Positions 9,339 to 18,127 of a stretch of DNA of 41,980 nucleotides are shown in pieces; the first letter of the stretch is position 1; each line of letters opens with the position of its first letter. The notes under the pieces are model-generated. The model was not told where the DNA came from, did no database searches, and saw nothing but the letters and a program-made list of their open reading frames with translations. This DNA comes from Deltaproteobacteria bacterium. GTDB taxonomy: Bacteria; Desulfobacterota; DSM-4660; Desulfatiglandales; HGW-15. Position numbers and translations under genes: made by a program. Location of the stretch: contig JAFGDM010000008.1 of the NCBI GenBank assembly GCA_016932115.1, forward strand, positions 1 through 41,980, given 5' to 3'.

Positions 9339-11696
9339 CTAAGGCTTCTGTTTCTTGGCCCGAAGGGCCATGAAGACCCGCTCCGGTGTAAGAGGCAATT
9401 CCTGAAATCGGATGCCCGTAGCATCGTAAACTGCGTTCAGGATTGCCGGGATCGTGGGCATAATGGCTCCTTCGCCCACTTCCTTTGCCCCGAAAGGCCC
9501 GTAAGGCTCGTGAGACTCAACGATGATAGGGTTCACATTAGGCATGTCCAGGGAAGTGGGGATTTTGTACTCGCCTAAATTAGGATTCAGGATCCGCCCC
9601 TTTTCATCGAACTTGACCTCCTCGTAGAGGGCCTCCCCGAGCCCCATTGATAGTGAACCCTGCATCTGCCCTTCCACCGAGGTTCTGTTGATGGCAAAGC
9701 CGCAGTCATGGGCATCGGTCATTTTCTCGACGGTGATTCTACCGGTTTCCATATCCACACTCACCTCCACCACCTGGGCGGAGCAGCCGTAGGCCGGCGA
9801 CGTGCCGACCGCGGCGCCTTTGTGAGAGCCCCCGAGCTCGGCCGGTTTGTACTTGCCTCTTCCTATTATGGTGCCCCTCGCGAGATAGGCAATCCGGGCG
9901 GCCTCCTGGAAAGTGAGAGGGTCATTGCCCCTTGCGATCCCCTGCCATCCGCGGTGTTCCCTGATGTATCTCGCCCTGAGGCGGCTGAAGTCGACGCCTC
10001 CGTGTTTGAATACGATCAGGCCGTCCTTTATGTCCAGTTCGGAGATGTCCACTTTCAATTCCCGGGCCATGACAGCGAGAATCTGATTTCGCACATCGAC
10101 GGCCGCCTCTTTGGTCGCATGGCCCGTCATCAGGGTCTGGCGGCTCGAATAGGCCCCCAGATCGATCCCGAATTCCGTATCTCCCGATGAGATCATAACC
10201 GAATCCAGAGGAATGCCTATCGTTTCCGCTGCGATCATGGCAAAAGCGGTGTCCGACCCCTGGCCGATCTCGGCGGAAGCCGTGTACACATGCACCGTTC
10301 CTCCATCCTCACTGACATGGATCGATACGGTGGCATGGTAGGTGTCGGACCGGTAGATCGGAAATCCGGCTCCGGACACAAAGAAGCCGCAGGCCATGCC
10401 GATTCCTTTTCCTTTCGGCAGCCTGCCTTTCTTTTCCTTCCATCCCGAACCATCCCGCACAGCCTCGATGCACTCCCTCATGCCGAGGCTGTTCATCTTG
10501 AGTTCGTTACAGCTTACATCGCCCGCCTCCATCATGTTCTTGAGACGAAGTTCAACAGGATCCATGCCGATCTCTTCGGCAATGCGATCAAGTTGCTGCT
10601 CCCATGCGGCCCTTGCAATCACCCCTCCATGACCGCGCTGGGCCCCGCAGGCCGGTTTGTTGGTGTAGACGCGATACCCGTCATACTTCATGTTTTGGAG
10701 CCGGTACGGCCCCCCCAGTAAGGACCCCGCATAGTATATGGTTGCAATCCCAAAGCTGGTGTAGGCCCCCCCTTCAAGGTAACATTCGTTTTTAAGGGCC
10801 ACGATGGTCCCGTCTTTTTTCACCCCCGTTGTCAGGGTATGGACAAACTGGTGCCTTGCACGGCTGTGGAGAAACACCTCTTCTCTTGTGAAGCCCATCT
10901 TGACCGGCTTTCCCGTTTTCATTGACATGAGGCAGGCCGCCATCTCCATGGCGTTCGCCGCCGCTTTGGGCCCGAATCCGCCTCCGACATAAGGCTTCAC
11001 AACACGGACCTTTCCGATGGGGAGCCCAAGAACCATCGCAATCGTCCTCTGAACATAGTGGGGGGTTTGGGTGCTGCTCCTCAGGGTCAGGTACCCTCTG
11101 CCGTCGTAATCGGCGATGCACCCCTGAGGCTCTATGAAAGCCGCGTCCTGTCTTTTGCTCCTGAATGTGTCCGTCCTCACCAGATCGCATTGTGCGAGGG
11201 CGCTTTCCACATCACCGAACTCATGGTGGACCTCGGCGCCGATGTTCCTTTGATATTCATCATGAACCAGAGGCGCCCCTTCGGCCAGGGCTTCTTCCAT
11301 TGTCAGAACGGCCGGCAGTTCCTCATACTCCACATTGATCAGGGATAAAGCCTCCACCGCGGTTTCCAGGTCGACCGCCGCTACGGCCGCCACTTCGTCT
11401 CCCACGTATCGGACCTTGCCGTCGCAGAAAAGCAGTTCGTCATATCGGGCCGGGCTCACGCCATACTTGATCAGTCCTGTATCCTCATAGGTTACAACGG
11501 ATTTGACTCCGGACAGCCTTTTTGCTCCTCTTGTGTCGATGTTTAGGATCTTGGCATGCGCCAAGGGGCTGTGCAGCATGGCGCCGAAGAGCATGCCGGG
11601 AAGCCGTATGTCATCGATATACACCGCGCTTCCCGTCGCCTTATCAGGCGCGTCAAGCCTGGGCGCCCGGGAATTCACTGTGGAATAGGTGGTCAT
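9339..11696 (-). CDS. Molybdopterin-binding large subunit, xanthine dehydrogenase/4-hydroxybenzoyl-CoA reductase superfamily
   Basis: YVGGGFGPKAAANAMEMAA, ACGAQRGHGGV, GAKEVGEGA (catalytic Glu). The ORF track starts at 12050; MTTYSTVNSRAPRLD at 11696 has RBS aaggagagatcagc. Confidence 0.9.
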   Translation of the reverse strand: MTTYSTVNSRAPRLDAPDKATGSAVYIDDIRLPGMLFGAMLHSPLAHAKILNIDTRGAKRLSGVKSVVTYEDTGLIKYGVSPARYDELLFCDGKVRYVGDEVAAVAAVDLETAVEALSLINVEYEELPAVLTMEEALAEGAPLVHDEYQRNIGAEVHHEFGDVESALAQCDLVRTDTFRSKRQDAAFIEPQGCIADYDGRGYLTLRSSTQTPHYVQRTIAMVLGLPIGKVRVVKPYVGGGFGPKAAANAMEMAACLMSMKTGKPVKMGFTREEVFLHSRARHQFVHTLTTGVKKDGTIVALKNECYLEGGAYTSFGIATIYYAGSLLGGPYRLQNMKYDGYRVYTNKPACGAQRGHGGVIARAAWEQQLDRIAEEIGMDPVELRLKNMMEAGDVSCNELKMNSLGMRECIEAVRDGSGWKEKKGRLPKGKGIGMACGFFVSGAGFPIYRSDTYHATVSIHVSEDGGTVHVYTASAEIGQGSDTAFAMIAAETIGIPLDSVMISSGDTEFGIDLGAYSSRQTLMTGHATKEAAVDVRNQILAVMARELKVDISELDIKDGLIVFKHGGVDFSRLRARYIREHRGWQGIARGNDPLTFQEAARIAYLARGTIIGRGKYKPAELGGSHKGAAVGTSPAYGCSAQVVEVSVDMETGRITVEKMTDAHDCGFAINRTSVEGQMQGSLSMGLGEALYEEVKFDEKGRILNPNLGEYKIPTSLDMPNVNPIIVESHEPYGPFGAKEVGEGAIMPTIPAILNAVYDATGIRFQELPLTPERVFMALRAKKQKP

Positions 11697-11713
11697 GCTG
11701 ATCTCTCCTTTCG

Positions 11714-12199
11714 TCATGGTATATCCTGCTTGTCGACCGACATAACGGCTTCTATGATTTTCTGGTAACCCGTGCAACGGCAGAGATTGCCGGAAAGCGC
11801 CGTCCTGATCTCTTCTTCCGTCGGGGTCGGTGTTTTCTGAAGGAGGTTGTTTGCCGCAAGGATCATGCCCGGAGAGCAAAATCCACACTGTATGGCGCCT
11901 TTTTCCACGAAAGCCTTCTGGAGAGGGTGAAGTCCTTCGGCCGTTTTCAATCCTTCTATGGTCATAATTTCCGAGCCGTTTGCCTGTACAGCCAGAACAA
12001 GACAGGAGTTCACAGGCTTTCCATTCAGTATGACGGTGCATGAGCCGCACTCACCCATGTCGCAGCCTTTTTTTGTCCCCGTGAGTTCAAGATCATAGCG
12101 AAGAAAGTCCACAAGTGTGCGGTTGGGTTCAACGGCCGCTTCGTGTTTTGTGCCGTTGACTGTGAGGTTTATCATGGTCTTCATTTCCATCTCCTCCAT
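11714..12199 (-). CDS. [2Fe-2S] small subunit of Mo-hydroxylase
   Basis: KKGCDMGECGSCTVILNG and QCGFCSPGM...GNLCRCTGYQKI. Confidence 0.95.
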   Translation of the reverse strand: MEEMEMKTMINLTVNGTKHEAAVEPNRTLVDFLRYDLELTGTKKGCDMGECGSCTVILNGKPVNSCLVLAVQANGSEIMTIEGLKTAEGLHPLQKAFVEKGAIQCGFCSPGMILAANNLLQKTPTPTEEEIRTALSGNLCRCTGYQKIIEAVMSVDKQDIP

Positions 12200-13077
12200 T
12201 CTCGCAGTTTTGCTTCCTCATAGGCCTGTTTCAACGCTTTCCTGGTGAGCAACTTCACCATTTCGCTGCGATACTCGGCTGAGGCCCTGAAGTCATCGAT
12301 AGGTTTCGCGTCGTTGGCCGCCGCTTCTCCGGCTTTTTCGAAGAGGGCCTCGTCCGGCCTTTCACCGGTGAGGATCTCTTCCGCGCGAAGAGAGCGGATC
12401 GGCGTCGGGCCGACTGATCCGAGCACGACCCGCGCCTTTTGAATCGGCCCGCTCGGTCCGTCCAAAGCGAAAAAGGTTGCGACATTTACGAGGGATATCT
12501 CAAGAGCTTTTCTCATGCCGAGCTTCACATACCCCCCACCTGAGTAGAGGGGAGGCTCCCTGAGAATGATCCCGGAGAGAATTTCCCCGGGTTCGATGCT
12601 TGTTTCTCCCGGCCCCTTGATAAAATCTTCCAGAGACAAAATTCTCTCCCCGTTATCTTTCACCAGTTCAATGGTTGCCCCATAGGCAATCAGAGGCGGG
12701 GGCAGATCGGCGGCCGGTCTTGCTGTTACGATATTGCCTCCGACGGTCGCAAGATTTCTGATAAGAGGGGACCCAAGCAAGCCTGCTCCCCTGAAAAGGC
12801 CGTCGAAGTCGTCTTTGATCTCCCTCTCCTCCCTCAATTCGGCGACCGTTACGCAGGCGCCGATGCGGAGTGATTCGCCGTCCCGCGCCGTCTTTTTCAG
12901 TTCCCGGACGCGGCCTAGAGAAACAAGATGACGGGGCGAGGCTTTACCCTTCTTCATATTGACCAAGAGGTCCGTGCCTCCTGCTAAAATCGACGTCGGT
13001 TCCCCGATTCCGCTCAGAATGGCGGCAGCCTCTTTGAGGGTTTCAGGTTCATGAAATTCAAACTTCGGCAAAAGCAT
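12181..13077 (-). CDS. FAD-binding medium subunit of Mo-hydroxylase
   Basis: ILAGGTDLLVNMKKG, LIRNLATVGGNIVTARPAADLPPPLIAYGA. Start trimmed to MLLPKFEF at 13077. Confidence 0.92.
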   Translation of the reverse strand: MLLPKFEFHEPETLKEAAAILSGIGEPTSILAGGTDLLVNMKKGKASPRHLVSLGRVRELKKTARDGESLRIGACVTVAELREEREIKDDFDGLFRGAGLLGSPLIRNLATVGGNIVTARPAADLPPPLIAYGATIELVKDNGERILSLEDFIKGPGETSIEPGEILSGIILREPPLYSGGGYVKLGMRKALEISLVNVATFFALDGPSGPIQKARVVLGSVGPTPIRSLRAEEILTGERPDEALFEKAGEAAANDAKPIDDFRASAEYRSEMVKLLTRKALKQAYEEAKLREWRRWK

Positions 13078-13156
13078 GTTTTTACTCCTTTCCAAACATT
13101 CTCTCGCGTTGGTGACCGATATAAACGACGGACCGCCTCGGCTTTCGGCGATCAAT

Positions 13157-13315
13157 TTTGACGGCTTCGTAAAAAGTCCGTCTGCGGGGTTGCGCTTCAT
13201 CTTTCGTCACTGCAGCGTACTTCTATGTACGCCTCATTCCTCAAGATTCGCGCGCCTTGCATCCGGCGCTTTTTACTATGCCGTCTTGATTGACGACTTT
13301 TTAGAAGTTCGTCAA
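13157..13315. repeat. MITE-like element with terminal inverted repeats
   Basis: Left ttgacggcttcgtaaaaagtccgtc; right ttgacgactttttagaagttcgtcaa (RC ttgacgaacttctaaaaagtcgtcaa); internal hairpin gcgtac-ttctat-gtacgc at 13215-13232. Confidence 0.75.
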
Positions 13316-13324
13316 TGTTGTCCT

Positions 13325-13363
13325 AGGAAAACACCCCGTGCTCCTAACTACCGGGGGTTTCCT
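13325..13363 (-). terminator. Stem-loop terminator candidate downstream of ugp-like operon
   Basis: aggaaaacaccccg (13325-13338) pairs with cgggggtttcct (13352-13363); only weak T-run. Confidence 0.45.
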
Positions 13364-13497
13364 TAGTGCCCGGTCGTTCGGCAGCCCTTAACGTACACTT
13401 CTTTACTGATTTACCGATTTGTTTATACCAGTTTTGATATATCCTTTCAACCTAAAGCGAATTTTCTTGTTCTGTCAACATAAAAGATTCGTGACCG

Positions 13498-14325
13498 TCA
13501 TCCCTTGATGCCCGAGGTCAGGAAGCTCTTGATGAAGGTTTTCTGGGTTGCGAGGAAGAAAGCTATGATCGGGGCGCAGACGAATAGGGTGGCGGCCATC
13601 AAAAGGGTCCAGTCCGATCCGCTTTCCTGCTGAACGAACATGCCCAGTCCTATCGTCAAAGTCCTAACACGGTCCATGTCGGTAATGATCAAGGGCCAGA
13701 AATAGTCGTTCCAGTGAGTGGCGATGCTGATCATAGAGAAGGTAACGATGGTGGGGCGCGAGAGCGGGATCAACACGTGCCAAATGAATCGTAAATGGCC
13801 GGCTCCGTCGATCAGTGCGGCGTCTTCCAGAGCGTTCGGCACTTGCTTGAAGGTCTGTCGAAGCATGAATGTCCCAAACCCGCTTGCCACAAAGGGAAGG
13901 ATAAGCCCGGTTCGGGTGTTAAGCAGACCGAGCTTTTTCGTAATGAGGTAATTAGGGATGATGATGGATTCCAGGGGAAGCATGATCTGAATGACGAAGA
14001 GAAGGAAAATAACGTCTTTGCCTGGAAAGTCCAGCCGGGCGAAAGCGTAGGCTGCGGGTATGACAAGCAAGAGCTGGATCAAAAGAATGCCTACACACAC
14101 GATGATGGTGTTGAGCATGTAAAGCCAGAAAGGCGCACGGTCCATGATTTCCAGGAAGTTGCTCCACATGAACGTATCCGGAATCAGTTTCAAGGTTGGG
14201 GTAAACACTTCTCCGGGGCTTTTAAGCGCTGTTGAGAGAAGCCATACAAAAGGCAGAATCACCGCAATCGCGGCAAACTGAAGAATAAAAATTTTAAGGA
14301 CCGTTTCGTATTTTTTCTCTTCCAT
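13498..14325 (-). CDS. ABC sugar/glycerol-3-phosphate-type permease, UgpE-like
   Basis: MalG/UgpE-type permease; EAA loop NALEDAALIDGAGHLRFIWHVLIPLSRP. Confidence 0.88.
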   Translation of the reverse strand: MEEKKYETVLKIFILQFAAIAVILPFVWLLSTALKSPGEVFTPTLKLIPDTFMWSNFLEIMDRAPFWLYMLNTIIVCVGILLIQLLLVIPAAYAFARLDFPGKDVIFLLFVIQIMLPLESIIIPNYLITKKLGLLNTRTGLILPFVASGFGTFMLRQTFKQVPNALEDAALIDGAGHLRFIWHVLIPLSRPTIVTFSMISIATHWNDYFWPLIITDMDRVRTLTIGLGMFVQQESGSDWTLLMAATLFVCAPIIAFFLATQKTFIKSFLTSGIKG

Positions 14326-14340
14326 AAGACAGAATCCCGG

Positions 14341-15282
14341 TCAGTCCGCAGTGTAAGTAATGCGTTTGCCGAATAGGCCGAAAATAAGGAGGGTCAAAAA
14401 AAGGAGAATCACGACAAGAATTGTCGTAAGGGCGGAGGCAATCCCCCAGTCAAAGAATTTGAATCCGTTCTCATAGATATAGTAGACAATCACGTTGGAA
14501 CTGTTTCCCGGCCCCCCCTCGGTCATGAGGTGAATTTGGTCGAAGACCCGGAAGGTCAAGATTATGGCGACAATGAGCACAAAAAGAGAAGTCGGTCCGA
14601 CAAGGGGGAACGTGATGGCCAGGTGCCTCCGCCACCAGCCTGCGCCGTCTATATAGGCTGCCTCATAGAGTTCCCGGTTGACATTTTGAAGCCCTGCGAG
14701 ATAGATCAGCATGAAAAAGCCCAGGTTCTTCCAAAAGGTCATGATGATGAGAGCCCAGATGGAAGTCTGCGAGCTTCCCAACCATCCAAGCTTCGGGAGA
14801 CCGAACTTGCTGAGGACAATGTTCAAGACTCCAAGGTTTGGTGAATAGATATATACCCACAGCATGGCTGCCGCCGCCATGGGAATCAATGTGGGATAGA
14901 AGAGGCTGTAAATGTAATACACTCTGCCCTTGACTCTCTCATCGATGAGGATGGCGAAAACCAGTGCGAGGAACATGGTCGGGAAAATACTTACAGTGAC
15001 GAAGAAGAAAGAATTCTTCATGACGAGCCAGAAGACATCATGGTTCCAGAGCTTCAAGAAATTTTCGACCCCGCACCACTTCGGCTGAGGAGACAAAAGG
15101 TTCCAACGATTAAAACTGAGCCATGTCGACCACATGATGGGGAGGTAGGTGAAAAGAAGCAGAAAAAACATTCCTGGAACCAGAAACATGTAATTGCGAT
15201 ACTTTTCAGGACTCTCTTTCATGAGCTTTAAGGAATGAGGAGTCCCCCCTCCCCGGGGAAGAATAGGGACTCCCTTAAGCAA
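14341..15282 (-). CDS. ABC sugar/glycerol-3-phosphate-type permease, UgpA-like
   Basis: MalF/UgpA-type permease; NVNRELYEAAYIDGAGWWRRHLAITFPLVGP. Start may be MKESPEKYRNY at 15222. Confidence 0.88.
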   Translation of the reverse strand: MLKGVPILPRGGGTPHSLKLMKESPEKYRNYMFLVPGMFFLLLFTYLPIMWSTWLSFNRWNLLSPQPKWCGVENFLKLWNHDVFWLVMKNSFFFVTVSIFPTMFLALVFAILIDERVKGRVYYIYSLFYPTLIPMAAAAMLWVYIYSPNLGVLNIVLSKFGLPKLGWLGSSQTSIWALIIMTFWKNLGFFMLIYLAGLQNVNRELYEAAYIDGAGWWRRHLAITFPLVGPTSLFVLIVAIILTFRVFDQIHLMTEGGPGNSSNVIVYYIYENGFKFFDWGIASALTTILVVILLFLTLLIFGLFGKRITYTAD

Positions 15283-15289
15283 TGATTTT

Positions 15290-16585
15290 TTATTTTCCCT
15301 TGATGGCGTCTTCGATCATCTTGTGAGCCGCCTGAAGCGCCTGCTCAGGCGTCTTCTTGCCCTCAAGGGCCGCATCCAGGTTTGTGGTCATGGCGTTTCT
15401 GATCACCTGATAATTCACAGCCATCATTTTTGGGTAGGCATATTTCAACTGGTCTCTGGCCACCGTCATTTGCGGGAACTGCTTGAGAAACTCCTGCATC
15501 TCCGCAAGCTCATAGGATTTTTTGTTGACCGACACATAGCCGGATTCGATGCTCCAGTAGCCGGCGATATCCGGTCGAGTCATGAACTTGATGAACTTCC
15601 ATGCGGCGTCCTGATTGGCCTTTGGGATGCCTTTAAAGATGTGGAAATCGCCTCCACCGACAGGTGTTCCGTATTGTTTGTTTTTCGGCTGAAAGGCCGC
15701 ACCCCATTCGAACTTGGCGGTCTTTCTGATCTTTGCCATGCCGCCGGTGGAATAATACATCATGGCTGTAACCCCGCCGATAAAATCATCGGGCGTAATA
15801 TTCCAGGGGCGCAGGACGGGACATACCTTCATCTCCTGCATGAGTTTTACCCAGAGTTTCAGGGCCTCCAGATTTTCAGGCGAATTGAATGTCACGGTGA
15901 CGCCGTCTTCTTTGATGAGCTGTGAGCCGTTTTGCCTGGCAAAGGCCTCGAAAATCCAGTCGTTCCATCCACCCGGGATTATGAGTCCATATTGTTTGGT
16001 CTGGTTTCCCTCCCTGATGGTCAGGATTTCGGCATACTTCACCAGTTCGGCCCAGGTTTCCGGGGGACGGTCGGGGTCAAGCCCGGCTGCTTTCAGCTTA
16101 TCCGCAGCGGCCCGAAACATGTCCTTGTTCCAGTATAGAATCGGCGTGCTGCGCTGAAAAGGAATTCCGTATATCTTGCCGTCTCGTCCGTAGGCATTGC
16201 CGAGAAATCCTTCATAAAAATCGGCAAGGAACTCCTTTCCTCCCTCTGCCTCAATGTAGGGATCCAGCGGTATCATCGCATTCATCTGAAGCAAAGAGTA
16301 AAGTTCCGAGATCTCGACAACAGCCAAATCCGGCGGGTTTCCGCCCAGCAAAGCCGTTTGAACTTTCTGCATGGTCTGATTGTAATTGCCGGCATAGACC
16401 GGTTCCACATCGATCCCGGGGTTTTCCTTTTCAAATTGCTCCACCATTCCGTTGATGACTGCAACCAGAGGGCCGGCAACGCCGACCGGGTAGTAGAACT
16501 TGATTTGCACCTCGGCCCATGTGGGTGTGGAAAAAAGTAGGGCCGCCACAAGGATGAAGACCAGGGAACAACATGTTTTCCTCAT
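15290..16585 (-). CDS. ABC extracellular substrate-binding protein, UgpB-like
   Basis: Signal peptide MRKTCCSLVFILVAALLFSTPTWA; EQFEKENPGIDVEPVYAGNYNQTMQKVQTALLGGNPPDLAVVE resembles UgpB. Start trimmed to 16585 with good RBS. Confidence 0.88.
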   Translation of the reverse strand: MRKTCCSLVFILVAALLFSTPTWAEVQIKFYYPVGVAGPLVAVINGMVEQFEKENPGIDVEPVYAGNYNQTMQKVQTALLGGNPPDLAVVEISELYSLLQMNAMIPLDPYIEAEGGKEFLADFYEGFLGNAYGRDGKIYGIPFQRSTPILYWNKDMFRAAADKLKAAGLDPDRPPETWAELVKYAEILTIREGNQTKQYGLIIPGGWNDWIFEAFARQNGSQLIKEDGVTVTFNSPENLEALKLWVKLMQEMKVCPVLRPWNITPDDFIGGVTAMMYYSTGGMAKIRKTAKFEWGAAFQPKNKQYGTPVGGGDFHIFKGIPKANQDAAWKFIKFMTRPDIAGYWSIESGYVSVNKKSYELAEMQEFLKQFPQMTVARDQLKYAYPKMMAVNYQVIRNAMTTNLDAALEGKKTPEQALQAAHKMIEDAIKGK

Positions 16586-16667
16586 TGAGATTCCTCCTTT
16601 CGGAATAAATGGTTTCATGGGAAAGCCTCCTTCTTGTCGCCGGGAGTTTTGCATCACCTCCCTTCGT

Positions 16668-17777
16668 TTAAAGAGTGTTTAGTGAAGGATTCGGGGCCTC
16701 GCTCGCGAATAAATGCATTTTATCCATATCCGCGACGAGTTGAATCTCTCGGCCGAGCGCGGCTCGGGTATGAGAATCCACCTGGGCTACAACAGTTGCC
16801 TTTCCAAGAAGAATTTGGAGGATGACAAAGGACCCGACAGGTTCGATGAGTTCAACCTTTGCTTTGATCACGCTATGGGGCTCGTATTCTTTGATGAAAT
16901 CCACGTCATAAAGGTGCTCGGGCCGTATGCCGAAATAACACTTCTTTCCATGGTGAGGGGCGTAGTGGTCCACTTTGGATGGAGGAACGGGGAGGCGGAA
17001 GCCTCCTCCTTCAATCCACAAGGCGCCGTTATTTCGAACTAAGGTCGCTTCCAGGAAGTTCATGGCAGGGCTTCCGATGAATCCGGCCACAAACATATTG
17101 TCCGGTCTGTCGTAAACATCAATCGGTTTGCCTGCCTGCATGATCATTCCTTTGTTCATAATGACGATCTTACTTCCCATGGTCATGGCTTCTATTTGAT
17201 CATGGGTCACGTAAATTATGGTCGTCTGAAGACGGTGATGAAGTTTTAAGACTTCGCCCCGCATCTGCACCCTCAGTTTGGCGTCAAGGTTACTGAGGGG
17301 CTCATCAAAGAGAAACACGGCAGGCTTGCGAACAATGGCCCGCCCTACGGCGACCCTTTGCCTTTGTCCGCCGGAAAGCTCCCTTGGTTTCCGGCTCAGG
17401 AGATCCGAGATTTCCAAAATCTCAGCAGCTTCCCGAACCCGCCGGTCAATTTCAGGACTCTTAAATCGCCGGAGCTGGAGGCCGAAGGCCATGTTTTTAT
17501 ATACGGTCATATGGGGGTAGAGGGCATAGTTCTGAAACACCATGGCGATGTCGCGATCCTTGGGGTGAACCTGATTGACTACGCGCCCCCCGATCTCGAT
17601 GGTGCCTTCGGAAACCTTTTCAAGACCTGCCAGCATGCGCAGTGTGGTGGATTTTCCACAACCGGACGGGCCCACGAGAACGACGAAAGTTTTATCTTCA
17701 ATATGGTAGTTGAAGTCCTTGACGGCAAGGAAATCTCCGAATCTCTTGTTAACATGGTTAAAAATCACGTCTGCCAT
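16668..17777 (-). CDS. ABC transporter ATPase, UgpC/MalK family
   Basis: GPSGCGKSTTLRMLAGLE, LSGGQRQRVAVGRAIVRKPAVFLFDEPLSNLDAKLR. Start trimmed to MADVIFNHV at 17777. Confidence 0.92.
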   Translation of the reverse strand: MADVIFNHVNKRFGDFLAVKDFNYHIEDKTFVVLVGPSGCGKSTTLRMLAGLEKVSEGTIEIGGRVVNQVHPKDRDIAMVFQNYALYPHMTVYKNMAFGLQLRRFKSPEIDRRVREAAEILEISDLLSRKPRELSGGQRQRVAVGRAIVRKPAVFLFDEPLSNLDAKLRVQMRGEVLKLHHRLQTTIIYVTHDQIEAMTMGSKIVIMNKGMIMQAGKPIDVYDRPDNMFVAGFIGSPAMNFLEATLVRNNGALWIEGGGFRLPVPPSKVDHYAPHHGKKCYFGIRPEHLYDVDFIKEYEPHSVIKAKVELIEPVGSFVILQILLGKATVVAQVDSHTRAALGREIQLVADMDKMHLFASEAPNPSLNTL

Positions 17778-17948
17778 AATCCGGACTCCAAAAGGCCCAT
17801 TAGGTTCTGTGGACTTCCAGAAAATGATTTCGACAAGGCCGGAGGAAGGAACCGGGCGGAGCCGTACCGCCGGTACGCCGCACAAAAAATCCCATCCGAT
17901 AAGGCAATACAAAATCTGCTTATGGAAGACCGTATCCAGCCTGTTTCG

Positions 17949-17977
17949 TTTATAATTGAGAGGATGTTATGTGTCAA
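17949..17977 (-). promoter_or_regulatory. Sigma70-like promoter for ugp-like operon
   Basis: Minus strand TTGACA (RC of 17972-17977), 17-bp spacer, TATAAA (RC of 17949-17954), about 165 nt upstream of ugpC-like start. Confidence 0.65.
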
Positions 17978-17999
17978 GCTTTAGCCGGTTTCTCTGCTT

Positions 18000-18065
18000 T
18001 GCAGGATATGAACCGATAGCGATGAGGCTTTTTCGTTGTTAAGTTTCGAGACAGAACTTCATGCC
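18000..18065 (+). repeat. Degenerate half-copy of the window-end repeat
   Basis: 'gcgatgaggctttttcgttgttaagttt' resembles 'gcgatgcggctttttcgtttttgagtttt' of copy 1. Confidence 0.45.
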
Positions 18066-18127
18066 CCGGACCGGCAACGATGCAAAAAGTTAAAACGCTG
18101 CGAGATCCCCCTTTTTCTTGACGGCAC

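Noticed and set aside
11717-12050. Extended N-terminus of the Mo-hydroxylase large subunit in the ORF track
   Set aside because: It overlaps the [2Fe-2S] subunit gene in another frame; the family N-terminus and a good RBS place the start at 11696.
13157-13315. CRISPR or tandem array near the MITE-like element
   Set aside because: Only one pair of inverted termini, no direct repeats with regular spacers.
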